Of a DNA stretch of 64,000 nt, positions 12,071-22,189 are shown piece by piece. The translations under genes and the position numbers were made by a program. The DNA comes from Spirodela intermedia (lineage: Eukaryota; Streptophyta; Magnoliopsida; Alismatales; Araceae): positions 1,688,001 through 1,752,000 of the forward strand of contig LR746279.1 in the NCBI GenBank assembly GCA_902729315.2, given 5' to 3'. Numbering within the stretch: the stretch's first letter is position 1; each line of letters opens with the position of its first letter. Below the pieces are notes generated by a model that worked only from the letters and a program-made list of their open reading frames with translations, had not been told where the DNA came from and did no database searches.

Positions 12071-12538
12071 ATGGCTGAGACAGCCATCAGCCCGATCCTG
12101 TATAAACTGAACGAGCTGCTCTCGCAGGAAATCAAACAGCTAGCTGAAGTCAAGCCGCAATTCGAATCCCTGCAGATGAAACTCTGGTTTATAAACACAT
12201 CCCTTGCAGGTTTTTACTGGAACAGAGCTCAAGTTCCACCTCCGGTGAGGGAACTGGTCCAGCAGCTGAGAGAAGCGGTCTTTGAAGCCGATAACATCAT
12301 CGACGATTTCTATCTCACGATTGACCGGAAGAAACGCAGCGGCATCAGAGGCTCCCTGTTGAGATTCCTCATCTGTGTGTGCGAAACGTCTGATCGTCAC
12401 GAACTGGGTACCCGCATCGAAGATGCCACGAGGAGAATCCGCGAGATTCACGACCAGATGATGATCCACGAAATGACAATCAGACCAGCGGATGAATCAG
12501 TTCCTCCTCTTCGGCGCGAGGCACGCCTGAGATGCTGA
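12071..12538 (+). pseudogene. CNL resistance gene fragment, coiled-coil domain only
   Basis: An open frame of 155 codons encodes an almost complete Rx-N coiled coil: MAETAISPILYKLNELLSQE, then FEADNIIDDFYLTIDRKKRS and TRIEDATRRIREIHDQMM. The start is supported because the sequence around it matches the other CNL copies and the protein begins as expected for RPM1-like receptors. Homology ends at about 12,510, just where a P-loop domain should follow. The ORF stops after RREARLRC. NB-ARC and LRR are absent; unclassified sequence and a gypsy element lie downstream. A short CC-only protein is formally possible, but truncation by insertion or deletion is more likely. Confidence 0.8.
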
Positions 12539-13085
12539 AGTCTGCTCCATCCCAGTGGTCAGTCTATTTAATGTACATGACTATAAATACTCCTCTCTCT
12601 CTCTCTCTTTATTTTAATATGTGAAATGTTTCATCCTTTTCTAGAGTTAGTGAGCATAAACTGTCCCCCTTCTCCCTCTCTCTCTGCCATTTTCTCTCCA
12701 AAATTATTGTTTTTGTGAGCCTCTACGTGGGGTCCACCACCGTGATAGGGATGCTCTTCCACTACTTCAGCGAGGTCCTGGGCGCAGCGGGGGTGCTCAT
12801 CTTCTGCCCTCTGGCCCGTGCAGATGTACTTGGCTCAGACGTAGGAGATGGTGTTATCCCCACAATGGGTCGCCATCGGGGCCTCAACGCCACCCACCTA
12901 GTGGTCAGCGCCATGACCCTCATGGGGCCCCTTGAGGGGATCATTGGGAGAAGTTCAAGTAGAAGGGGGAAGCCTCCAAATTGACCTACCAGTAAAAATG
13001 CAATCGGTTTGATTTTGGATTGTTTCATATTTTCCGTTGTGATGGAAGTCAACGCAAGAGCCCTGCCCTTATCTGATAAACAACA
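12539..13085. other. Unclassified stretch with a GC-rich open frame
   Basis: An open frame at 12,715-12,984 in GC-rich sequence encodes a hydrophobic, glycine-rich peptide (GAAGVLIFCPLARADVLGSD in part). I do not recognise it. The preceding 170 bp contains a TATA-like CTATAAATAC at about 12,582 and CT-rich runs, which could belong to an LTR or leader. It could be the lost 5' region of the neighbouring gypsy element or a captured gene fragment. Confidence 0.35.
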
Positions 13086-15625
13086 TCTTTGAGCAGAGGG
13101 GGAACCGCTCTACAAATCCATTCTTCTCGCTGTCATTGTGGCACCTTGGAGAAGACAAGGGAGGCCGCCTGCCTCGCCATCCCGTCCCTCCCAGCAGTAA
13201 CATCCGTGAATCCTCAAATTCGAACAAACGAGGTTGGTAGAAGATTACTAGGCGTAGTTCGAATTACTATCCCCTGTACTCCGCGACGTGCCGGATGTTA
13301 TTCTAGAAGGCAACTTTCTCAAAGGTCTCCAGTAGGAGATATAGGCAGAGGTGATCGCCCTCAACCCAATGGCCTTGAAGCAATGATGTAAACAGCCTAG
13401 AGGGTTGAAACCAAGCTGATGACATTGACAAATAGAGATCGACCATGGCAAGATAGAAAGGCAGAAAAAGGGTTGTTAGTGTACAATGGGCATCAGATAC
13501 AACCGACCACTGCATGGCATGAGCAATCGCAAGGGATATCAAGCCCATATATCGAAGCACCACAAATCGATCGCTCTCGACGACTACACCTCACAGCCAC
13601 TGAAATTCAAGCCCAACGGACCCAAGGCATGCGTTTCCACTGCAATGAGAAATTTGCGCTCGGCATCAATGCAAACAAGAGCTGAATATTATCTTCACTC
13701 CCGTTGACTCTGACTTCACATCGGACAATACTCAAGTGGAGAAACTTCCCCACAACCTATTACCAAATGAAGGCAAGATAGTCCAGATCAAAGTATCTCT
13801 TCACTTGATGTCCAGTCACTTCCACAGGCAAGCTATATGCTTCAAGGGGACAATTCAAGGGCGTCAAATGTTCACTCTACTCAATACAAGAGTAACATTT
13901 AACTTCGTCAGTAGTCGCCTTATCCGAGAGCAACAATTTCCAACTGTCAAGATGACACCCTACTGGGTAGTCACTAGCACGAGCGAGACGATCCTCGACT
14001 CAAAAATGTGCCACAACCTCATCATCGATCTCCTAAATACTATCACCTCAGACTACTTCTTCATCTTCCCTCTCGCCCCAGTTGACATTATTTTGGGGAT
14101 GTATTAGATCGAAGATAGGCACAAGCTAGAGCTTGATTTGGATGACTAAACATTGTCTCGCACAAGATAGGCGTGAAGATCACAACAAAACCTCTCAACC
14201 AGAAAGAATGACACCAATTGGGTACCTTAATTAGTAAGCCATGCAAGGGGGAAGCATACTTTGAGTTGTTCTAGCTGGAACCTAGCAATGATATAGTGTC
14301 AGATGACCCCTTGACAAGGAAACTTCAAGAGCATTTTCTACAGGTCTTCATGGACATCATTGGTCTTCCCCCAACCTACGAGTAGAAGCATTACATCATC
14401 ATCAGCCGAACGATCCACATCAGTCCTTTCTGTTATCCTCACTTTCAGAAAACCAAGTTGGAGAAATAGGTGGTGACCATGCTAACAACGGGGCTCATCC
14501 AACATTCTCAGTCCTTTCTCCAGCTCAACACTCTTCATCCACAAGAAAGACGACTCGTGGCATTTATGCGTGGATTATTGCATGTTGAATAAGATAACTA
14601 TTCTAGACCGATTTCCCATCCTAGTCATAGACGAGCTTATTGACGAACTGCATAGAACCACCGTCTTCTCAAAGCTTGACTTGCGATCCAACTACTACCA
14701 AATCTGCATCCAAACAGAGAACGTACTGAAGACGCCCTTCCGAACACATCATGGGCATTACGAATTTCTTGTCATGTCTTTTAGATTATCCAACACCCCG
14801 GCCACCTTCTAAGCCATTATGAACCGCATATTCATTCCATTCTTATGACGATTTGTGTTGGTATTCTTCGACGACATCCTCATCTATAGTCGAACCAGCA
14901 AGGAACATGAGGGTCATCTCGTCTAGGTATTTCTTGTTCTCCATGAACACTAATTTCACATTCACCCAAAGAAGTGTATGTTCAACTAAATGAAGATCAC
15001 GTACCTAGGCAATGAGATATCAGTAGGAGTCGTTGTAGACCCCAAAAAGATTGCTGCCATCCGCTAGTGGCCATCCCCCATGACCCTTCGAGACCTCTGA
15101 GGTTTCCTAAGCTTGACGAGATATTATCGTTGCTTCATCCATGGCTTTGGACAGATTATCTGGTCATTAACACAACAACTAAAGGTGGCTTTCGGCTAGA
15201 ACCCTGTGGCCAAAGAAGCATTCCAACAACTTAAACAAGCCTTCACGACAGTTCTAGTGCTGACCTTACTAGATTCCTCTGCCACATTTGAGCTTAAAGT
15301 AGACATCTCTGGTCACAAAGTAGGAGTTGTCTTCGTGCAGCATTGAAAACCCATAGCTTTCTTCTACCAAGCTTTTGCACCGACCCATCTGCATAAGCTA
15401 ACTTATGAGTGTGAGCTGATAGCCATAGTTCTCGTCACAAGTTCTAGATTTTTATAGACCAAGAGAGCTCGAAGTTTCTTCTAGAGTAACTACAAGTCCT
15501 TGATTATCAGAAGTGGCTGGCAAAGATTATTTCATTTGACTTTGAGATATGCTTTAAATCAAGCAACGAGAATCGAGTGGCGGATGTCTTGTCTCATGCC
15601 CCCGAATAAGTATGGATCAAAACAT

Positions 15626-15626
<1 letters not shown>

Positions 15627-15664
<38 letters not shown>
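15627..15664 (+). repeat. (CT)n microsatellite within the gypsy element
   Basis: A run of about 18 CT dinucleotides interrupts the region between the RNase H and integrase relics. Confidence 0.9.
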
Positions 15665-15669
<5 letters not shown>

Positions 15670-16956
15670 AATTGCTCGATCTCGCCGAAATCACTTAAAA
15701 GAATCAAGCTGACCACTACCTTTAAAAAATCATTGAGGAACTAACTATTGAACTGACGAAATGGAGACATTACTCATTGTAGCAAGGTAATCTCTTCCAC
15801 TGGGGACGAATTGTGATATCAGCGATCTTGCGTCTCCTCTTAGCCTTAGCTATTCCACAAGAGTTACATGACACGACAACAAGAGGCTATTCTAGTTTTC
15901 AGCAAACTTACGTGCGGCTCAAACGAAGCGTCTGTTGGTTAGGAATGACGGTAACAGTCAAAAAATACGTGGCCACCTGCTCGGTGTGCTAGAGAAGCAA
16001 ATCAGAGGCACCATCATTAGCTGAACTACCTCAACCTCTGTCCATTCCAGACCAAATATGGAAAGACTTGACAATGGACTTATTGAAGGATTGTCCATCT
16101 CCTATGACTGGAATGTCATACTAGTTGTTGTAGATCGCCTAAGTACGTTCATTTTTCTGCCCTCCATCACCCTTTCACAGCACAAATGGTGGCAGAAGTG
16201 GTTATTTAAGATATTATCCAATTGTACAGATTTTTGGGGTCCATCCTTATCAATCGAGATATGATCTACATGAGCGGCTTTTGGCATGCTCTCTTCCGTT
16301 AATAAGGAACAACGCTCAAGTGGACCAATACTTATCATTCACAAACTGACGACCAGTCAGAAGTGGTCAATTGTAGGCTCGAAACATACCTCCACTATTT
16401 CACAAGCAAACACTCAAAATAGTAGTACCAATGGCTTCCGTGGGTAGAATTCTGGTACACCACGAACTTTAACCGCTCCACAAGGATGACCCTATTTTAG
16501 ATAGTCTATGGATGAACCCCACCTACCTTGATCCATTTCATTGGCAAACCAATGGTGCCAGACGATCTAGAGCAACAACTACCAGAACAAGAGGAGATCC
16601 TTGCACAACTCAAATAAAATCTAGCATGCGCCCAAACTTGGATGTAGCAATTTGTCGACCTCAGGTGGAAGGAACTTGAGTTCTAGGTAGGCGAATGGGT
16701 CTACTTTTGTTTACAACCCTATTGCCAAATCACGATTGCGTGACAACCCTATGTGAAGCTCGCCCCTCATTTTTGTGGTCTATTCAAAATACTCTACTGT
16801 ATCGGGCTGGTGGCGTACCATCTAGACCTTCCCAACTTAGCCCAAGTCCATCTAATATTCCATGTGTCCCTGCTAAACAGGGAAAAAGGTCTCGAAGAAG
16901 CTGGCCCAGCCCATGAACGAAGCAAGGCAGACTTGATCCAGACACCGAAGGGGAAC

Positions 16957-17298
16957 TGTGACAGACCCAACAGCAATGGAGCACGGCAAGGCTCAGGTCC
17001 CGTCGGACCCAATCGGAGTGAGATGGGAGGCAGTCGCCGACGCCACAGGACTTTGGCTATAAGGAGGAGTCGAGTGGCCACGGAAAGAGGAGGTCAGAAG
17101 AGCCTCGTGAATAACTTCGTGCGGAGTGGAGACTCACTCACTCTCTCTCTCGCTGTCTCTCTTTTTCTGGGTTTTTGTTTTCCTCGAGCAGTGTCGCTCT
17201 CTCTCTCGCCGTTCACGACCTTCCGGCGGGAGCCACCGGAGCCTATGTGCCCAGCCCCGAGTTTTGTACGAGACAGGTTTATTTATTAAACCAGTTCA
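16957..17298 (+). repeat. Probable 3' LTR of the gypsy element
   Basis: It begins TGTGACAGACCC directly after the polypurine tract. It contains a TATA-like GGCTATAAGG at about 17,055 and CT-rich leader sequence, and probably ends at CCAGTTCA (17,298). The right end is uncertain because no second LTR is present for comparison. Confidence 0.6.
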
Positions 17299-17558
17299 TG
17301 TTTTGACGCCTCAGTCAAAGGGTCGTCATCATGATCGTCCACCTCTCTCTGGTTGTAAGCACAGCGGCCGAGAGTCATCTTACTGCGGCCCCCGATGCCA
17401 ACGATGGAGTCGACGGCGAGGTCCTCTATGGGATCGGAGCCGACAAGGAGGTTCACCATCGCGTCCATGTCGGCTTCGCTGCCATAGACCTTCGGAGAGC
17501 CCCTTCCGCCCTGCCGCCGTCACCTCTGGCCTAACCCCACCGATTCTACTGGATCACC
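17299..17558. other. GC-rich stretch of unknown origin
   Basis: A minus-strand open frame (17,468-17,286) contains NLLVGSDPIEDLAVDSIVGI and has coding-like composition, but I do not recognise the product. It is sandwiched between the gypsy LTR and the duplicated CNL leader. Confidence 0.3.
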
Positions 17559-17934
17559 TTCTACCGATGATCTTACCTGCTGAGGGGAGCTGGGCTTCGG
17601 ATGAGGAAGGCGGCTGTAATGGAAGCGAAGCAAAGCACACGGTGCGCCACATCGAGGAAATCGACGATTTCGTCTAAAGCCAGGATTCTTCCGCTCCGAT
17701 GCGTTGATTTTCGTCGGACAACGCGTTGTTCAGTGGCCCAAGGCGCGGCGATTCCCACCCCTCAACAAGTCCGCCAACCACGAAGCACCTTCCAGGTTGA
17801 CGAGAGAGAGAGAGAGACTGCTGTAGAAATCAGAAGCCCTCTGGGTCAGAAACCATCTCGATAAGTTCCAGATGAAGACTGCAGCCGTCTTTCTGAAGCC
17901 CTCTCGATCCTCTCTGCAGAAGAAACTGGTGCGG

Positions 17935-17969
<35 letters not shown>

Positions 17970-18138
17970 CTCGTTCTTTCTCTCTTGCTCTCTCACTTTC
18001 TCCGTCTCTCTCTCTTCTTGCTCTCTCACTTTCTCCGTCTCTCTCTCTCTCTTGCTCTCTCACTTTCTCCGTCTCTCTCTCTCTCTTGCTCTCTCACTTT
18101 CTCCGTCTCTCTCTCTCTCTTGCTCTCTCACTTTCTCC

Positions 18139-18195
<57 letters not shown>

Positions 18196-18700
18196 TCTCT
18201 CTCGTCCGATGGATTTCTCCCCTTTCTTTTCCTCCACTGGTTTCCGTATTGCGAGGTGATGATATGGAACGACCATTAGAGCTTGCTCGTCGTATCCGAC
18301 CTTGAAATCTAGAGTAATCGTCTTCACCACATCTTGCGGCGTGGATCCGTTCCTTGGGCCCTATAAGATCTGATCGATGTGCACGCGAATCCTCCAATTC
18401 GAGATCGATCTCCGGGTTCCGATTTCTTCCATCACCAAATAGCTTAGCTAAGACATCCCATGTATGTTCCATCTTGGCACTCATCGGAGTAGCTCTTTGA
18501 CGGCCTTTCTCTCTCTAATTTCTCTCTCTATATGGTGGGGACAAACACGACGATGAATCAGAAGGGACTCACTGCTTAGAGAAGGGTGATCCCCGTTTTC
18601 TTTTCCCATCATTCATCTGTTATGTTTTCTATGGCCGGAAGGGGCAACCAAGAAAGAACTGTGAGCAAGAGCCCCATCGAATAAATTCTGGATTCACAGA
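17559..18700 (+). promoter_or_regulatory. Duplicated CNL promoter/leader, copy B
   Basis: Direct-orientation copy of 10,783-12,070, retaining the same block order up to GAACTGTGAGCAAGAGCCCC at about 18,656-18,675. It lacks the extra insert of copy A and has a longer, more complex CT tract (about 17,935-18,200). The start codon of the gene it once served is not conserved downstream. Confidence 0.7.
17983..18150 (+). repeat. Minisatellite with a unit of about 33 bp, five copies
   Basis: The unit core TTGCTCTCTCACTTTCTCCG occurs five times, separated by variable CT runs, inside the (CT)n tract of the CNL leader. The equivalent tract in copy A is a plain (CT)n run, so the minisatellite arose after the duplication. 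Confidence 0.9.
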
Positions 18701-19440
18701 CAATTGCTAGTACAGTCATCAACTTGATTATGAAGGGATTGAAAGAGCTACACCCACAAGAAATCAAACTACTAGACCAAGTAAAGCTGCAATTAAAATC
18801 CCTATAAATAGAAGTCAGGTAAGGTTAATAAACGGATCCTTAGTAGATTTTGATAGGAACAGAGCTAAATTCCACTTTATGGTAGAGTAACTTGTCCAAT
18901 AGTTTTGAGAAACAGCCTTTGAAGCTGAGGACATCATTGAGGATTTCCATATTATGATCGACCAGAAGAAACACAACAGCTTCAAAGGTTCTTTGAATAG
19001 TTTCTTCTTCTGTGTAGGTGAGACCTTTACTCGTCACAAGTTGAGTATTCACATCAAAGACATAGGAAGATAATTTGTAAGATTTTCAATCAGATCAAGA
19101 TCCACAAAATAAGAGTAATACAAGTTAATGAATCTACTTCCTCTTATGTGGTGTGAGGTATGTTTAAGTCATAAAAAACTATTTATGTCTAAGAGGCTGA
19201 GTGTTGTTGAATGGGAAATTTAAATTTAGAGACATATTCATGTTGGAAATTAGAGGAATAAGAAAAACTATCATCACCAAGAAGATCTACAATAATGATG
19301 TAGTCAATAGTCATTTGATTATAGATTAAGTCATTACTAACTAAACACAATCATTGAACTTTTGTGAAGCATCGTAGTCTACATCATGGGGACACTAATG
19401 GAGGCAAAGAAGATTAAGAAATTGATAGGCATGTAAATCT
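18701..19440 (+). pseudogene. CNL fragment, plus-strand arm of an inverted repeat
   Basis: Degenerate coiled-coil and P-loop sequence of the same CNL family. Recognisable pieces are KLQLKSL-like, ILIGTELNSTL, FEAEDIIEDFHI-like and a P-loop relic IRGIRKTIITKKIYN at about 19,245-19,290. The ATG is lost and there are many stops. It runs toward 19,440, where the sequence turns back as the reverse complement. Confidence 0.8.
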
Positions 19441-19465
19441 ATGATGTAAGTAGTGAAGTTCTTCA

Positions 19466-20250
19466 GTTACATGTTTGTCAATTTCCTAATCACCTCTGCC
19501 TCCATCAGTGTCCCCATGATGTAAACTATGATACTCCAGAAATGTCAATATTGTGAATTTTTAATCAATAGTGACCTAATATGTAATCAAATGACTTTTG
19601 ACTACATCACAATTATACATCTTCTTGGTGATCATGGTTTTTCATATTCTTCTTATTTCCAACATGGATATGACTACAAGTTTAAATTCATCATTCAACA
19701 GCTACTCCCTTATGAACTATTTAACCTCTATAAATTCAACAACACTCACCCTCTTGGAAATAATAGCTTCATGTAGCTCAAATGTTCATCACAATTACAT
19801 AGGAGGAAGGGGATTCAGCTCTTGGTCAAAAATCTAACAAATTCTTTTCATGGCATCTTCAATGTGGATATCCAATTCATGATGAGTAGAGGTTTGGCCA
19901 ACATAGATGGGGAAGCTCACCAAAGAGCCTCTAAAGCTACTAGATTTCTTTTAGTCAATCATGAGATAAAAATCATTGATGATATCTTCATCTTTAAGGG
20001 TGATCTATCTCAATTATTGGACTAGTTCCTCTATCAAAGGTTCAAATTGAGCTCTATTTTTATCACAATCCGTCAAGAATCTATTTATGAACCAGAGTTC
20101 GCTCTCTAGATATTTTAATTGCAGTTTGACTTGGGCTAGCCGGTTGATTTCCTGTGAGAGCAACTCGTCTAGTTTCTTCAAAATCAATTTGATAACTATA
20201 TTAGTTGCAAATCTAGAATTCATTCAATGGGGCTCATATGCAGGGTTTTC
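19466..20250 (-). pseudogene. CNL fragment, minus-strand arm of an inverted repeat
   Basis: Reading from 20,223 downward, the coiled coil starts well (LILKKLDELLSQEINRLAQV, then SELWFINRFLTDCDKNRAQF) and stops after 69 codons. The family sequence continues in broken frames through FYLMIDQKKSSSFRGSLVSF and a degenerate P-loop (about 19,655-19,610). Upstream homology (GAGCCCCATTGAATGAATTC in minus sense) extends to about 20,250 and matches the leaders of the other copies. Confidence 0.85.
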
Positions 20251-20540
20251 ACTCAGTTACTAGTCTTGTCATGGGAATCAAATCTGATGAACTATGAGAC
20301 AAGAAAATAGAGATCTCAACGTCTACATAAAGTAAGCCTCTCATACAAGAGATGGTCAATCTTCATTCCTCTCTTAGGAAACTACATAAAAACTTCATAC
20401 CTTTGCTCCCATGCTACAGCCTCTTTTAAAACACTAATGATCCAGAATTCCCATACTCACACCTGTCTTATCTCATGACATATATCGTTAAAAAGACCTT
20501 GACATTGTAATTCATTAGCACTGACAGTTGAGTTGTCAAT
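20251..20540. other. Unassigned spacer
   Basis: Nothing recognisable lies between the CNL inverted repeat and the EPL-derived segment. Confidence 0.4.
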
Positions 20541-21975
20541 GTGTTGGCGAAGAGCACATCAACTTTTTCATTCAAAACTATTCCTAGGAAAGACTGTATA
20601 AAGGCCTGGTGATTATATTTTCAGTAGTTAGTTGTACTGCAAAGTAACATATAAGGCTTCCCTAGGCTGTAATTATACTTTTGTGATAACAACCCTTCAA
20701 TGTTTTTCTATGAAGTGCAATAAAATTTATCTTGCTTGAGAGGCTAGAACGGAGAGTGCAGAGCACAAGGTCAAAGCTAATAGTAACATGATGGTTGTTT
20801 GAAGGAGAATATATTTCTTCATAGAGTACAGAGAATTGAATTGGCTCTCTCAAAGTGTGCATACTGACATTTCCTTATCCCAATTGACCATAATCAATGA
20901 GGTTAGAAGAAGAAGGAGACGAAAGGGAATGGATGAGCAAGAAGAGGAAAAAAAAGAGGCAATGGACAATGTCAACTATAGTTACTTACTGTCAACAACA
21001 GTTACTCTCCCCAAGGTTGCAGATGGCAATTGCATGCAACAGGCCACCTGTTGCTGGGGTGTCACGTCCAAGCTAGAAAGCTATCAGAGTTTTGGGTTTT
21101 TTCATTGAAGTTAAGAGCTATTTTGTACTATTTTTTTGTACTGCTTTTGTACTATTTTTGGTAATATAATTAGATGTCCTTAAAAAGTTGGCAAGTACAT
21201 TAATTTTCCTTTCTTTATACAATGAATAGGTCTGACCTAACATTTTGTTGTGTTCTTCTTCTGAAGGCATGCTAGCTGTCTTGGTGCTTTTATTCTTCTT
21301 CATCCTGGTCATTGCATTAGACTTACATCAATTTTGGAAAAGGATACTTTGATCCATAGTCTCATTCTTTGTATCTTAGGCAACTTTTGCATGACTGATG
21401 ATAATTCTTCGGATGGCTAAAATCAAGAAATTGTGCGGTGGGTGTGCATTAGATCTTCCGAAATTTTTAAGTTCTTGAGGTTCATCACTTTTCGTTTTCA
21501 CAGTTTAGGACTGTTTTCTACAATGAAGTTCTCTGAGCTTTTTTTTTTCATAATTCAGGCATATATCTTCTCTGTTAGCTTTTTGATTCTAGAGTGAAGC
21601 ATAGCTAATTGATGAACAGCTGCTGATTGATGGGTTCTCTCATCTCTCCTTCAAGTATGAATTGAATGAAGACTTCATTGATTCCTGTGAGTTGACAGTT
21701 AGTCGCCTTAATGCCTGAATGGTTCCTTCAGGACAGAAGTCAACCCGGGGGCCAATGCATCATCTTCCTAAGCACCCAATGGCTAATTTTCTGCTAACCC
21801 ATCACGGCCATATACGAGCTGAAGTGGGCAGGCTCCACTGCAGGTACATACTTGATGAAAAATTGTAGCCTTTTGAGATTTTGATGGGGAAGGGTATGGG
21901 GAGGGGGACCCATACCCATTGTTCAACTAACCACTGTTCAGGTCGTGTCCAAAAGGGGGACCCTGCTGTCTTAGC
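20541..21975 (+). pseudogene. Truncated duplicate of the 3' part of the EPL gene
   Basis: This segment matches the gene at 51,789-62,563 collinearly. 20,541-20,870 matches intron 10 at about 61,060-61,450 (shared: GAGTGCAGAGCAC, AGGTCAAAGCTAATA, CTCTCAAAGTGTGCAT). 21,250-21,540 matches about 61,605-61,960. 21,590-21,720 matches exon 11, encoding NEDFIDSCELTVSRLNA then a stop, which destroys the AT-hook. 21,815-21,975 matches the 3' UTR at about 62,740-62,950. The last coding exon is missing. Because introns are retained this is a DNA-level duplication, not a processed copy. It lies on the same strand about 40 kb upstream of its parent. Confidence 0.85.
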
Positions 21976-22189
21976 CTAGAGTTGGAAAGAGAAAGTCAAC
22001 GACTTTTAGTCAGCATGAACCCAAAAAGGAAAACAATTTCTGCCATGATTTTTTTACATACAAAAAAATCATTGAATCATTTATGTTGGTCAAAGGATGA
22101 TGATTATTGCTCACAAGAATTCGAAGAGCTCAATTATATTTCCAAAAATATACCGACAGTGATGCTCAATTCTCCAAGCTGATTTGAAC

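Larger units (their letters stand above)
13086..17298 (+). mobile_element. Decayed Ty3/gypsy (chromovirus-like) retrotransposon, 5' LTR missing
   Basis: Plus-strand domains follow the Ty3/gypsy order. A gag zinc-knuckle relic (LTATEIQAQRTQGMRFHCNE) lies at about 13,590-13,685. A protease-like segment lies at 13,736-14,107. Reverse transcriptase runs about 14,380-15,060, with HYPHFQK-like start, [13 protein letters not shown] and an intact FFDDILIYS catalytic core at about 14,865-14,892. RNase H lies at about 15,180-15,430 and integrase relics at about 15,730-16,680. An end piece (KLAPHFCGLFKIL, HVSLLNREKGL) lies at about 16,755-16,900. Many stops and frameshifts break every domain. A polypurine tract (GAAGGGGAAC, 16,947-16,956) precedes the 3' LTR. 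No matching 5' LTR is visible. The element lies between two CNL leader copies. Confidence 0.88.
18650..20250. repeat. Inverted repeat built from two tail-to-tail CNL fragments
   Basis: The arms are about 18,650-19,440 and 20,250-19,466. The innermost matches are clearest: ACATCATGGGGACACTAATG at 19,380 is answered by CATCAGTGTCCCCATGATGT at about 19,503. The loop is only some tens of bases. Outer parts of the arms are more diverged, at roughly 70-75 percent by eye. A transcript through both arms could fold into a long imperfect hairpin. Confidence 0.8.
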
